From an uncultured Bacilli bacterium (GTDB lineage Bacteria; Bacillota_I; Bacilli_A; RFN20; CAG-826), in contig CAKUXV010000007.1 in the NCBI GenBank assembly GCA_934700895.1, positions 1 through 64,000 of the forward strand: 64,000 nucleotides of DNA. The letters run 5' to 3'. Of this stretch, positions 26,425 to 35,082 are shown one piece after another. How positions within the stretch are numbered: the stretch's first letter is position 1; each line of letters starts with the position of its first letter. Below the pieces are notes generated by a model. It had not been told where the DNA came from and made no database searches. It was given only the letters and a program-made list of their open reading frames with translations. Position numbers and translations under genes: made by a program.

Positions 26425-26991
26425 TTAGACGTGACGTTTCGGAGTCAAAACCGGACGATTTTCGCTCAAAAATTTTTGGTATAGGCGAACGATTTCCGAA
26501 TCGACGAACGGGAAATCGCGATGGTCGATCATCTCCTTGACCTGTGACATCGATTTCTCAATGGCCATGGATAAATCCTTGGGGTAGCCGTAAGTTTGGA
26601 TGTGGCGGGCGTATTCGTTCTCGTCAAGGGTGCGTTCCACCCCATCTGGATAGAGCTTTACATCTAAGTCGTAGTCGATATATTTCAAAAACCCATTATC
26701 GTAAAGGGTCGGGGAGGCAATGTTGACGTAATAGCAAATGCCCTTGCCCTCCTTGAACATGGCAATCACGTTCATCCAACGTTTTTTGTAGAGAAGGAAA
26801 ATCGCATTCTCCTTCGTCATCCATTTACGCCCGTCGCTTTCCGTGACTAAACTAGCCTTGGATGCCAAGGCCCAGTATTCGCCGGTTTCTTCCACCAAAT
26901 AAGCCGGCGACCATTGCCGATGCAATTTGCCGTCGTGTTTGTACGCCTGGACTTTGATCCAGCGTGCGAATCTCGGATCGATTTCGTTCAT
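26425..26991 (-). CDS. ntdP: DUF402 / nucleoside tri-diphosphate phosphatase-like protein
   Basis: A 188-residue protein matching the DUF402 family represented by YgaC/Ntdp. Conserved blocks: an N-terminal SYKHDG-like segment (VQAYKHDGKLHRQW), AIFLLYKKRWMNVIAMF near 65-80, then CYYVNIASPTLYDNGFLKYIDYDLDVKLYPDG near 88-118 with the Tyr/Asp metal-site residues, and LDENEY further on. Characterised relatives hydrolyse nucleoside tri- and diphosphates; activity here is inferred. A TATAAT box (27040-27035) and a 17-bp palindrome (27007-27023) lie upstream, with an AGG ribosome site. Single gene. Confidence 0.8.
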   Translation of the reverse strand: MNEIDPRFARWIKVQAYKHDGKLHRQWSPAYLVEETGEYWALASKASLVTESDGRKWMTKENAIFLLYKKRWMNVIAMFKEGKGICYYVNIASPTLYDNGFLKYIDYDLDVKLYPDGVERTLDENEYARHIQTYGYPKDLSMAIEKSMSQVKEMIDHRDFPFVDSEIVRLYQKFLSENRPVLTPKRHV

Positions 26992-27006
26992 AAAGTATAC
27001 CTAGCC

Positions 27007-27040
27007 AAGGTGAATATCACCTTACTCGTAATGAATTATA
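27007..27040 (-). promoter_or_regulatory. ntdP promoter with perfect 17-bp palindrome
   Basis: TATAAT (27040-27035, minus strand) is followed by AAGGTGA-N3-TCACCTT (27007-27023), just downstream of the predicted start of transcription. It could be an operator or a short 5' UTR hairpin. Confidence 0.5.
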
Positions 27041-27072
27041 ACGCATAAACCGCCTTTGTCTTTGTAGATAAT

Positions 27073-27097
27073 AAAAAAGCCATCCATTATGGATGGC
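27073..27097 (-). terminator. Terminator of the DUF3137-like gene
   Basis: The minus strand reads GCCATCCA, loop, TGGATGGC, then TTTTTT. Confidence 0.9.
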
Positions 27098-27108
27098 GAG
27101 ATAGCGAC

Positions 27109-28245
27109 TTAGTCCCGGACAATCTTGGAAATGCATTCCGCGATATCGAGGAATAATTTCATTTGGGGTTTATAGGCTTCGACGTAACCCGGGTTGAAGG
27201 GTTTGTCGTTAGGAAGAACCATCAACGTGTCCTCGTAGCCTAAGGCCATGTAGGTTTTGCCCGGCTGGATGGAGATGGCAACGTCAACCAAGAGTTTGGA
27301 CGTGTGAATTTGTTTAAGTAATGTTTCCAGTTCCGGAGTAATGAAACGGCGGTTTTCTTTGGCTCCATAGACGGCGTATTGCTTGTTTTTGGAGAGTTGA
27401 TTGAGTTCAGGAAGCACAAGAGGCGGCAACGCTCTCTTATTGCCTTTGAAGTAAATCACTAGCCCCCCTTCAGACAAGGGGAGAGAATTGGTGGAGCGAA
27501 GATATTTGCCAACGAAAACGGTTTGGAGGGCTTTGGCGGTATCCTTCTGGGCCGCCATGTCGCATAAAGAGCATTCCACGCCGTTATAAATGAAGGTGAT
27601 GTTATCGCGGCTTCCAATATGCTTGGCTCCCGGATAAAGTCCGCAGGCTTCCACTTCGGACGCATCGATTTTGGCGTCGATATCTCCGTGAACATTTTCA
27701 ACGGGGAGCCCATCGAAAACGTAATCATTCACGTTCGAGTAATAAGAATTGAAATAAGCGCTGATTTGAGCGCGGTTCTTTTTTCTTTGGAAGATGCCAT
27801 AAATCGCGATTCCAGCGATTCCAACTGCAGCGCAAATGGCGGCAACGATCAAAGTCCATTTCGATTTTTCCTTTTCATCTTGGATCACGAAATAGGGAAT
27901 AATGTAGCCCACGACAATCGCGACTAAGGTACCGACGGAAATGGCAATTTTGCCCGCATTCCATTTCTTGTATTCGTGATGCCAGAGAATGCGCGCGTCT
28001 TCGATGCTCTTCAAGCGGGGATCGCTATATTGATAGGTAGCCGCGTCTTTGATTTCATCTTCCGGTTGAGGTTCCGGCTCTTCTTCCGGTTCAGGATCGG
28101 GCTCGGGCTCGGTTTTTTCTTCTACCGCTGGAACAGGCTTTTTGGCATCGACAAAATCATCATTGCCATAAATATCTTCTTCCTCCGACGAAACAACCGT
28201 ATCGTTTTTTTCTTCGGGGGTTTCTATTTTCTTTTCGTCTTCCAT
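27109..28245 (-). CDS. DUF3137-like membrane protein with acidic Pro-Glu N-terminus
   Basis: A 378-residue protein. Residues 1-~70 are acidic and contain an E/P/D repeat (EPEPDPEPEEEPEPQ, about 46-60). Two transmembrane helices follow at about 97-118 and 128-150. The C-terminal cytosolic domain (YFNSYYSNVNDYVFDGLP, then SRDNITFIYNGVECSLCD and VFVGKYLR) resembles DUF3137 proteins, whose role is unknown. GAGGAAAA precedes the ATG and a TATAAT box lies about 20 nt upstream. Single gene with its own terminator. Family call is moderate. Confidence 0.6.
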   Translation of the reverse strand: MEDEKKIETPEEKNDTVVSSEEEDIYGNDDFVDAKKPVPAVEEKTEPEPDPEPEEEPEPQPEDEIKDAATYQYSDPRLKSIEDARILWHHEYKKWNAGKIAISVGTLVAIVVGYIIPYFVIQDEKEKSKWTLIVAAICAAVGIAGIAIYGIFQRKKNRAQISAYFNSYYSNVNDYVFDGLPVENVHGDIDAKIDASEVEACGLYPGAKHIGSRDNITFIYNGVECSLCDMAAQKDTAKALQTVFVGKYLRSTNSLPLSEGGLVIYFKGNKRALPPLVLPELNQLSKNKQYAVYGAKENRRFITPELETLLKQIHTSKLLVDVAISIQPGKTYMALGYEDTLMVLPNDKPFNPGYVEAYKPQMKLFLDIAECISKIVRD

Positions 28246-28347
28246 ATTTTTTCCTCGATAACCATGGAATTATAAAACAAATAGGTTAAGTGCCCTATGA
28301 AAATGCGCAAACGAAACTTTTCTTCGGCGCTTTATTTCTCCCAGAAC

Positions 28348-28380
28348 GAAAAAGAAGCCTCCAACGAAGCTTCTTTTCCG
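28348..28380 (-). terminator. Terminator of thiT
   Basis: The minus strand reads AAGAAGC, a short inner stem, GCTTCTT, then TTTTCG. Confidence 0.75.
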
Positions 28381-28399
28381 GTTAAGGGGATGAATGCGA

Positions 28400-29473
28400 T
28401 TATAAAGATTTGCGGACAGGGAATGAGGCGTTAACCTTGGTCAAAGGACCATAGATTGCCATCAAAACCGCCAAGGCGCAAACGCCGCTCAAGGAAATGT
28501 AAAGAACGTTGTAGGCCATCGCCGCAACAAAGGTATATTGGTAAATCACAACGGAAGAGACCGTACTACCCATGAAGCGGATGAAGGTCGATAAAACACC
28601 AGCAAGAAGTAAGAACGCTTCCCCTTTGAAGTTATATCCCTTTTGGTTTTGCCCAAAGATGAAAGGGCGGAAGAAGCCCATCACAGCTACCGAACCAAAT
28701 CCAATCAAATAATCGAAGGGATAGCAAGCAAATCCATAGCCGTCGGTTAAGCAAGTGAGTAAACCAAAGAGAATACCACCGCAAATAAGACCAGAAGCCG
28801 GTCCACGACGCAAAGCGATAATCATCAAAGGGAGCATTTGAAAGTTAATTGATCCTCCGGTCGCTCCAACGGGAATTTTGATGAAATTCAAGCCAAAGGC
28901 CATGGCAATCAAGATGCCATTCTCGGCGATTTCGCCAATATTAAGAGGACGCCTTTGGTACGGGGCAATCATTGCAGCTCCAGCAGCCAAAACCGTAAAG
29001 AAAATGGACAAGGCGCAGCCCCAAGCTAGCTTAGCACTATGGAAGTTCGCGATATTGCCATAATAATCTTCGTTGCCATTGCAAACGAAGAATTCGCGGG
29101 AAAGGAATAAGAAGCAGAAGGCCACAAGGAAGGAAAGAGCGCTGCCAATCATCAAATTTTCTTTTCCTTTTTCGCTGTGAACAAGGAATCCGGCAATAAT
29201 GGGAAGAACGATGCCAACAAAAAGCAAACCAAGCGTCACCCACATCGTCCAATCAAAGGTGAAGCCATTGCGGAAATAGTCGATGAGGGTAACCACATAT
29301 TCAGTCTTTACCCCATCCACCTTGGTCTTGTAAGTCACAACGGGGCCTAGCAAGAACAAAATAGCAAGAATGCCAAAAGCGGAAGCAAAAACAAACGACC
29401 ACTGAGAGAAGAAATGTTGGACTTTCTCACGAACGGGGTTTTCTTCCGTCGAATTGACGACATTTGAATCCAT
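28400..29473 (-). CDS. thiT: ECF thiamine transporter S component ThiT with extra N-terminal membrane domain
   Basis: A 357-residue membrane protein. Residues about 175-345 match ThiT, the substrate-binding subunit of the energy-coupling-factor thiamine importer (GGSINFQMLPLMIIALRRGP near 216-235, then SGLICGGILFGLL and CYPFDYLIGFGSVAVMG). Residues 1-~170 add about four more hydrophobic helices, which a normal ~200-residue ThiT lacks. It has a perfect GGAGGA ribosome site before the ATG at 29473. A TPP riboswitch and a strong promoter lie upstream, which independently supports the thiamine role. It needs the ECF A/T module encoded elsewhere. Confidence 0.88.
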   Translation of the reverse strand: MDSNVVNSTEENPVREKVQHFFSQWSFVFASAFGILAILFLLGPVVTYKTKVDGVKTEYVVTLIDYFRNGFTFDWTMWVTLGLLFVGIVLPIIAGFLVHSEKGKENLMIGSALSFLVAFCFLFLSREFFVCNGNEDYYGNIANFHSAKLAWGCALSIFFTVLAAGAAMIAPYQRRPLNIGEIAENGILIAMAFGLNFIKIPVGATGGSINFQMLPLMIIALRRGPASGLICGGILFGLLTCLTDGYGFACYPFDYLIGFGSVAVMGFFRPFIFGQNQKGYNFKGEAFLLLAGVLSTFIRFMGSTVSSVVIYQYTFVAAMAYNVLYISLSGVCALAVLMAIYGPLTKVNASFPVRKSL

Positions 29474-29521
29474 TAAAAAATCCTCCTGGATACACAAACC
29501 GCACCCAAAGAGGCCTAACGC

Positions 29522-29612
29522 TAGTTCCTTCCTACGCCAGCATTACCTGGATCAGGTGCGCCGTCGAACCGGATCACGGTTCCTCTCAGCCGGCTAATAC
29601 TGGCCAGCTCCG
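29522..29612 (-). ncRNA. TPP (THI-element) riboswitch
   Basis: The minus strand shows both conserved TPP aptamer blocks: CTGAGAGG followed by a variable stem, then ACCTGATCCAGGTAATGC and GCGTAGGAA. It lies between the thiT promoter and thiT. No T-tract terminator is seen between aptamer and gene, and a CCTC stretch could pair with the GGAGG ribosome site, so control of translation is more likely than attenuation (inference). Confidence 0.93.
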
Positions 29613-29621
29613 GATACGAAA

Positions 29622-29649
29622 AGTCTAATCTATTCAATTTTCCAGTCAA
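29622..29649 (-). promoter_or_regulatory. thiT riboswitch promoter inside the end of ung
   Basis: TTGACT (29649-29644), 16-bp spacer and TAGACT (29627-29622) on the minus strand. Transcription would begin near 29615, right at the riboswitch. Confidence 0.65.
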
Positions 29650-30295
29650 TAGGAGAAACGCCTCCTTTTTCCAAAATGGCGTTGCATTCGGAGAAGAGAT
29701 GACGGTTGAACCATCCGCCCCGATTCGCCGATAACGGGGAGGGGTGAACCGCGGTCAAATAGGCGTGCTTAGGATTATGAATGAAGGGGATGTATCTTTT
29801 GGCAAAGGAACCCCACAGCATAAAAACAATGGGTTGATCCAGTTCATCCAAATACAGCATGACGTCCCTGATGAATTTTTCATATTCAGCTCGATTATGG
29901 CTTAATGGTTGACCAGCACGAACCGTCAAATAGGCATTCAAAAGGAGCACCCCCTGCCTTGCCCAAGGAGTTAAATCTCCGTTACTTCGATTCATCTTGA
30001 TTCCCAAATCATTTTCAATTTCCTTGTAGATGTTCACCAAGGAAGGCGGAGGTTCGATTCCTTCTGGCACCGAAAAGGAAAGCCCCATGGCCTGGCCAGG
30101 ATTATGGTAGGGGTCTTGGCCAAGAATCACGACTTTTAAGTCCTTGGGGGAGGTCAAACGGAACGCTTGAAACACCAAATCCCTAGGAGGATAAACCATG
30201 TGACTCGCGTATTCATCCTCCAAAAACGCGTGCAGGGACGCGGAGTAAGATTCTCGTTTTACTCGGTTAAATAAATCTTTCCATTCATTCATCAT
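29630..30295 (-). CDS. ung: Uracil-DNA glycosylase, family 1
   Basis: A 221-residue Ung that removes uracil from DNA in base-excision repair. Motif GQDPYHNPGQAMGLSFSVP near 60-78 contains the catalytic Asp. LLLNAYLTVRAGQPLSH, near 115, follows the family, and HPSPLSANRG near 183 is the DNA-intercalating loop. Length is standard. A longer open frame exists upstream, but ATG 30295 gives the family N-terminus, and a TATAAT box (30308-30303) ends exactly 7 nt before it with no Shine-Dalgarno, so a leaderless mRNA is likely. Only 45 bp separate it from the divergent glycosyltransferase. Confidence 0.95.
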   Translation of the reverse strand: MMNEWKDLFNRVKRESYSASLHAFLEDEYASHMVYPPRDLVFQAFRLTSPKDLKVVILGQDPYHNPGQAMGLSFSVPEGIEPPPSLVNIYKEIENDLGIKMNRSNGDLTPWARQGVLLLNAYLTVRAGQPLSHNRAEYEKFIRDVMLYLDELDQPIVFMLWGSFAKRYIPFIHNPKHAYLTAVHPSPLSANRGGWFNRHLFSECNAILEKGGVSPIDWKIE

Positions 30296-30340
30296 CGAAA
30301 GGATTATAAAGGCTTTCTCGGTTTGTGGCATAATGGTGCT
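30296..30340 (+). promoter_or_regulatory. Compact divergent leaderless promoters, ung / glycosyltransferase
   Basis: Minus: TATAAT 30308-30303 with 7 nt to the ung ATG. Plus: extended -10 TGGCATAAT with CATAAT at 30329-30334 and 6 nt to the GTG at 30341. The whole region between the two start codons is 45 bp. Confidence 0.6.
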
Positions 30341-31450
30341 GTGAAGGTTTTTTGGCTTTTCAATCATCCCGCGCCATATAAAGTCGATTTTTTTAATGCG
30401 TTGGGACAATATTGTGACCTCGATGTTCTTTTTGAACGCAGCAGCGAAAAGGGGAGAAACGCCATCTTTTATAGCGAGAAGCCCCTCCGTTTCACCGCTC
30501 ACGTTGCCCATTCTATTTATTTGGGCGGAATCGATAATTACACAACCGCTGCGATTTCGTATTTGAAAAAGAATCGCTACGACATCATCGTCCTTAACGG
30601 ATGGCGGACTCTCACAGAGCAGAAAACCATTCGTTATTGCCAAAAGAAGGGGATCCCTTATCTCTTTTACATCAACGGCGGCATCTTAAACGAGAAGGAG
30701 CCTCGGTGGCTTAAAAAACTCAAAACCCGCTGCATCTCTAGGGCAACCGCTTATCTTTGTCCGGACAAAACCAGTGCCAAATATCTCCGTTATTACGGGG
30801 CGAATCCCGATGCAATTTCCATTTATCCCTATTCTTCTATTTTTGAACGCCAAGTTCTCCCTCGTGTTTTGTCCAAGGAAGAAAAAGAAGAAATTCGCAA
30901 AGAATTGGGACTAGAAGGCAGGCACATCTACATCAGCTCTGGTCAATTCATCGAAAGAAAAAATTTCGAAGAATTAATTCGCCTATGGGCAAAAATGCCT
31001 CAAGAGGACACCCTTTATATCACGGGGGAGGGCCCATTAAGAAGAAAATATGAACGGATGAGAAAGCAAATTGGCGAAAAAAATTTCCACTTGCTTCCCT
31101 ATCAGCCGCACAGCAAGTTGTTCCGCCTTTTCCAAGCCTGCGATGGTTTTGTTTTTTTGTCCAAATACGATATCTACGGACATGTCATCAACGAAGCTTT
31201 GTCTCAAGGGCTTCCTGTAGTCGCTGGAGATAACATCAACGCCGCCAAACACCTGATTGAAAACGGAAAGAACGGATACGTATTGCCTTTAAACGACCGA
31301 GAAGGAATCTTAAACGCCATGCAGGAGATTCTCAAACCTTCCTTCGCCGAAGAAGCTTTGAAGACCGCAAGCGTCAACACCATCGATAAATCCGCGAAAT
31401 TCCATTTTCATTATCTCGAGCAATATCTCAAGGAGCACCCGCTTCCATGA
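30341..31450 (+). CDS. Glycosyltransferase family 4
   Basis: A 369-residue GT-B fold glycosyltransferase starting VKVFWLFNHPAPYKVDFF, with a typical N-terminal acceptor domain and a C-terminal nucleotide-sugar domain (ISSGQFIERKNFEELI near 205, YITGEGPLRRKYE near 233 and YGHVINEALSQGLPVVAGD near 283-301, containing the family 4 E-x7-E region). It is cytosolic or membrane-peripheral and adds a sugar to a lipid-linked glycan. GTG is the start; an extended -10 box sits 6 nt upstream without a Shine-Dalgarno. It overlaps the next gene as ATGA. First gene of the plus-strand half of the polysaccharide locus. Confidence 0.85.
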   Translation: MKVFWLFNHPAPYKVDFFNALGQYCDLDVLFERSSEKGRNAIFYSEKPLRFTAHVAHSIYLGGIDNYTTAAISYLKKNRYDIIVLNGWRTLTEQKTIRYCQKKGIPYLFYINGGILNEKEPRWLKKLKTRCISRATAYLCPDKTSAKYLRYYGANPDAISIYPYSSIFERQVLPRVLSKEEKEEIRKELGLEGRHIYISSGQFIERKNFEELIRLWAKMPQEDTLYITGEGPLRRKYERMRKQIGEKNFHLLPYQPHSKLFRLFQACDGFVFLSKYDIYGHVINEALSQGLPVVAGDNINAAKHLIENGKNGYVLPLNDREGILNAMQEILKPSFAEEALKTASVNTIDKSAKFHFHYLEQYLKEHPLP

Positions 31451-32598
31451 ATATTGCCTATCTAACTACATCCTTGCCCGATGACGTTTTTAGCTTGCTC
31501 GTCTCTGCAAGTCCTATTAAGCCCAATCCCGCAGGGCAAAATTTTCACGCCAAAGCCATTCGTTCCTTGGCTCTTGCAGGTGCCCACGTCAACGTTTATT
31601 CGATGATCCCCATCCCAGGATATGTAAAATCCAATGAGATTGTTTTTTCGGAAAATCTCACTTATCACCTCATGAATCGATACACGTCCCGCTTGAAAAA
31701 CAAAATATCCCTCGTTTCGCACATCGTAAAAGCCGTCGAATCCACTTGGTATAAAATCCCCGACATCCTCCTTTACGATTCCTTAAATCTCACTTTATCC
31801 GCGGTAGCCATGCACCTAAAGAAAGCCCATAAAATCCCTGTTGTCGCTTTCTTAACAGATGACCCCGTTAATTTATCCAACACATCGAATTTCTATCAAA
31901 AACAGGTACTTAAAGTCTCACAAAAAGCCGATGGCTATATCGCCTTAACCGAAGGGCTTGTTCGCCGTTTTCATTCAGACGAAATCCCATCCCTTCGCCT
32001 CTTGGGGTTTGTCGACCCCGTAAAACGATATAATCGCCCCGTCTCTCAGCCCTATGACTATTATGGAGGAGCCCTGTTTGAAAAGGACATTTCGATGTCT
32101 TTGCTTTACGCCTATTCCAAGGCCAAGCCCCGCACTGAACTTTTCATCGCAGGGCACGGCCCCTTAGATACGGCGATCAAAACCTTGACGCGTTCCAACC
32201 CTCGAATTCATTTTTTAGGTCAGATCCCTAAAGAAACCCATTATGCCTACGTGCAAAACGCGAATATCACCTGGAATCCGCGAACTTATCGAAAAAGTTT
32301 AGATGAGGTCTCCGTCCCTTCTAAAGTTTTGGAATATCTCGCCTATTCCCCCTGCATCGTCTCTTCTTATAGTCAAAGCATCGATGAGGAATTTCATTCC
32401 AGCATCAATTGGCTGACCAAAAAAGAACTAACGGGGTCCCCCAATATCGAGGAATTCTTTAAAAACCACTTAAGCGAGAAAGGGGAGTGGAAAGGCTTGA
32501 TTCTCAATCAAGCTCAGGAGAAAATTCTCCGCGAACTTGGCCCGCTTTGCAGCGGCGAGAAAATGCTCGCCTTCCTCCAAGGACTATTGGGTCGGTAA
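31447..32598 (+). CDS. Glycosyltransferase, GT4-like
   Basis: A 383-residue GT-B type protein. The N-terminus has NIAYLTTSLPDDVFSLL and AGQNFHAKAIRSLALAGAHV, with a FLTDDPVNLS donor-domain linker. The C-terminal half has ELFIAGHGPLDTAIK near 238, and HFLGQIPKETHYAYVQNA, then VPSKVLEYLAYSPCIVSS near 300, which matches the glycosyltransferase 4 nucleotide-binding region. It starts on the ATGA that ends the previous gene. Sugar specificity unknown. Part of the surface-polysaccharide operon. Confidence 0.78.
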   Translation: MNIAYLTTSLPDDVFSLLVSASPIKPNPAGQNFHAKAIRSLALAGAHVNVYSMIPIPGYVKSNEIVFSENLTYHLMNRYTSRLKNKISLVSHIVKAVESTWYKIPDILLYDSLNLTLSAVAMHLKKAHKIPVVAFLTDDPVNLSNTSNFYQKQVLKVSQKADGYIALTEGLVRRFHSDEIPSLRLLGFVDPVKRYNRPVSQPYDYYGGALFEKDISMSLLYAYSKAKPRTELFIAGHGPLDTAIKTLTRSNPRIHFLGQIPKETHYAYVQNANITWNPRTYRKSLDEVSVPSKVLEYLAYSPCIVSSYSQSIDEEFHSSINWLTKKELTGSPNIEEFFKNHLSEKGEWKGLILNQAQEKILRELGPLCSGEKMLAFLQGLLGR

Positions 32599-32603
32599 TC
32601 ACT

Positions 32604-34178
32604 ATGGCAAATAGCATTGCAAAGAAAACCGCGCCTTCTAATGTTCGCGCCAACGTCGTTATTAATTTGATTCGCACCCTGACAATGACGATTTTGTCGT
32701 TCATCACCTTCCCTTATGTTACCCGTGCATTGGGCGATCAAGTTTTCGGCCTTTATACTTGGGCAAATACCTTTGTTTACTACTTCTTGATTCTCGCCAA
32801 AATCTCCATCCCCAATGTCGCGATTCGCGAATGTTCCAAAGTTCGAGACGACCCAGAGAAATTCTCCCATCTGGCCCAGCAGTTCTTTTTATTGCAGGGC
32901 ATCACCACCCTCATCAGTTTTATCTTCATGGCAAGTTTGGTATTTTCCGTTCCTTCTTTGTCGGAAAATAGCGGACTCATCTTCCTCTTATCCCTCAATT
33001 TCCTTACCGGCGTTTTCTCTTTTGAATGGATTTATATCGCCTTAGAAAAGCACTTCTACATCACGGTCCGTTCCATCACCCTTTTAGCTTTGGGCGCCTT
33101 GATGACCTTCGTTTTCATCAAGGCAGGAGCCTCCTACCCCGATTCAGAAGGGGGGCAGGTGAATCTTGCGATGAACGAGGTTCATATCTATGCCTTAATC
33201 ACGGTTTCCACCACGATCTTCACATCTTTGATCAACGTGTTGATTTTGCCTCGATACGTCTCCTTTAGGAAGACGACCCCCTACTCCTTCAAAGGCTTCG
33301 TGAAACCGTTGTTAGTCCTATTCGCTGTGTCCGCCGCCCTTACTTTGTATAACCAAACCGACGAGTTCATTCTCGGGTTTTTGGACCCGAGTAAAGCTTC
33401 CGTCGGAGCTTATTCCGTTGGAGTAAAGGGGGTAGACATCGTCATCACTTTGATCACCTCGCTTTATGCCGTTTTCATGCCACGGGCTTCCTATTATTAC
33501 GAAAAAGAGAACAAAGTCTTCTATCAAAACCTCATCGTCTATTCCTTTAATATCACCTTCTTTATCGCCGTCCCGGCCATCGCGACCATGACGACGCTTT
33601 CAGGCCCCATCACCTCGTTGATTTCTGGATCTTCGGCCTCTGGCCAATATCAAGACGGTACTTGGGTTTTGGTCGCCTTATCTTGCATGATGCTCACCTA
33701 TTCGATTGGGGACAATATCTACACGGAAATCTTTATTCCCGCCAAGCAAGAAGGCAAATACCTTTATGCCATGTTAATTGGCGTCGTTCTCAATATCGGG
33801 TTCTCCTTCCTTTTCGCCTATTTTGTCTTCCCTGCTCATCCAGCAATTGGAGTGGCTATCGCTACCGGGGGCACGGACATTTTGCTTTTGGCCTATCTCA
33901 TTAGTTCCAGCTGGAAATGGAGCAAAAAAGCGATCTTCAACTGGAATAATTTGAAGATTTGTAGCCTTGGGGTTGCAGTCGCCGTCTTCACGTTGCTATT
34001 AAAGCCGGTTTTGGCCAAGGCGCTCCCCTTTTCTAGTGAAACGTGGCAACACGAATTATCCTTGCTTCTAAGCCTTGTTGGCATGGACGCCGTTATTTAT
34101 ATTGGCGGGCTTGCTTTATGCAAAGAACGCTTGGTTTGCAGCGTTTTCCGTAAAAAGAAAGAAGAAAATCATGAGTAA
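32604..34178 (+). CDS. Polysaccharide flippase (Wzx-like, MVF/MATE fold)
   Basis: A 524-residue protein with about 12-14 transmembrane helices and little else. VINLIRTLTMTILSFITFPYVTRALGDQVFGLYTWAN (positions about 18-54, seen in parts) is the N-terminal signature of Wzx/RfbX O-antigen flippases: basic start, FPYVTR-LG-FG. Such proteins move undecaprenyl-linked oligosaccharide to the outer face. The ATG lies 5 nt after the preceding stop codon. It is the third gene of the polysaccharide operon and ends 8 bp inside the next gene. Confidence 0.88.
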   Translation: MANSIAKKTAPSNVRANVVINLIRTLTMTILSFITFPYVTRALGDQVFGLYTWANTFVYYFLILAKISIPNVAIRECSKVRDDPEKFSHLAQQFFLLQGITTLISFIFMASLVFSVPSLSENSGLIFLLSLNFLTGVFSFEWIYIALEKHFYITVRSITLLALGALMTFVFIKAGASYPDSEGGQVNLAMNEVHIYALITVSTTIFTSLINVLILPRYVSFRKTTPYSFKGFVKPLLVLFAVSAALTLYNQTDEFILGFLDPSKASVGAYSVGVKGVDIVITLITSLYAVFMPRASYYYEKENKVFYQNLIVYSFNITFFIAVPAIATMTTLSGPITSLISGSSASGQYQDGTWVLVALSCMMLTYSIGDNIYTEIFIPAKQEGKYLYAMLIGVVLNIGFSFLFAYFVFPAHPAIGVAIATGGTDILLLAYLISSSWKWSKKAIFNWNNLKICSLGVAVAVFTLLLKPVLAKALPFSSETWQHELSLLLSLVGMDAVIYIGGLALCKERLVCSVFRKKKEENHE

Positions 34179-35079
34179 TCCGAATCTGCATGAAAACAAA
34201 TTCAAGCGGGCGATTGCCGTCTCTTTGCGCGGTTTGATTAAAACCATCAGTCCCACGTCTTACGTTAAATTGCAGTATCGCTATATCACCCGCCATAGAT
34301 GCGATCTCAAAAACCCGAAGCGTTACACGGAAAAATTGCAGTACTTACGTTTATACGTCTATCCGAAATGGAAGGAAGTGTCCGCCTGTGCGGACCGCGT
34401 TGCCGTACGGGATTACGTGGCTAAAAAGGGATTTGAGAATATCTTGATCCCCAGCTTTGGCTCCTATGAACATTTCGACGACATCCCCTTTGATACCTTG
34501 CCGAATTCCTTTGTTTTAAAGTGTTCCCATGCTTCGGGATTTAATATCATTGTTCGCGACAAGTCGCAGCTTAACAAAGAAGAAGCCCGAAAGAAAATGG
34601 AAAAATGGCTATCAATTGACTACGGCAAAAAAACTATGGAACGCCACTATAGCCCCATCCCTCCCCGCATCCTCGTAGAAGGGTTTATCGGAGACGAAGA
34701 ACATCTTCCCACCGAATATAAAATCCACGTCTATAATGGCAAGGCCAAAAACCTCTATGTTGTCACAGGAAGGGGCGAAGATATTCGTTACACCGAGCTC
34801 TATACGGATTGGACCCCTTTTGACGGCAGCCAGTTTAATGGGTGGAAAAAGGCAGACGTCTGTCCTCCTAGACCGGATAATTTCGATGAAATGATTCGCA
34901 TCGCCGAAACGTTATGCAACCCTTTCCCTTTCGTTCGTTGCGACCTTTATTCCGTCCACGGGAAAATCTATTTTGGGGAAATGACTTTTACCCCTGCAAA
35001 AGGAACTTTGATTCTCGACGATGATTCTTGTGATGAACTCATCGGGGAATGGTTGGATATCCGCCCTTATCAAAAATAG
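34171..35079 (+). CDS. TupA-like ATP-grasp protein of a polysaccharide locus
   Basis: A 302-residue ATP-grasp enzyme of the TupA-like type. Recognisable blocks: DLKNPKRYTEKLQYLRLY near 45-62, DRVAVRDYVAKKG, then PNSFVLKCSHASGFNIIVRDK near 115-135, RILVEGFIGDE, PTEYKIHVYNGKA, and VRCDLYSVHGKIYFGEMTFTPAKG near 270-293 with the Asp/Glu metal site. Relatives occur in teichuronic acid, capsule and exopolysaccharide clusters and probably join a carboxylate to an amine on the glycan. ATG 34171 overlaps the flippase end. Last gene of the plus-strand operon, followed within 4 bp by a convergent gene. Confidence 0.82.
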   Translation: MSNPNLHENKFKRAIAVSLRGLIKTISPTSYVKLQYRYITRHRCDLKNPKRYTEKLQYLRLYVYPKWKEVSACADRVAVRDYVAKKGFENILIPSFGSYEHFDDIPFDTLPNSFVLKCSHASGFNIIVRDKSQLNKEEARKKMEKWLSIDYGKKTMERHYSPIPPRILVEGFIGDEEHLPTEYKIHVYNGKAKNLYVVTGRGEDIRYTELYTDWTPFDGSQFNGWKKADVCPPRPDNFDEMIRIAETLCNPFPFVRCDLYSVHGKIYFGEMTFTPAKGTLILDDDSCDELIGEWLDIRPYQK

Positions 35080-35082
35080 AAA

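Noticed and set aside
29630..30643. Ung frame extended upstream to 30643
   Set aside because: The extra residues are the shadow of the divergent glycosyltransferase and contain no Ung homology.
778..31450. Mollicutes genetic code (TGA as Trp)
   Set aside because: TGA works as a stop in folC (778) and the glycosyltransferase (31450), and Trp is written TGG.
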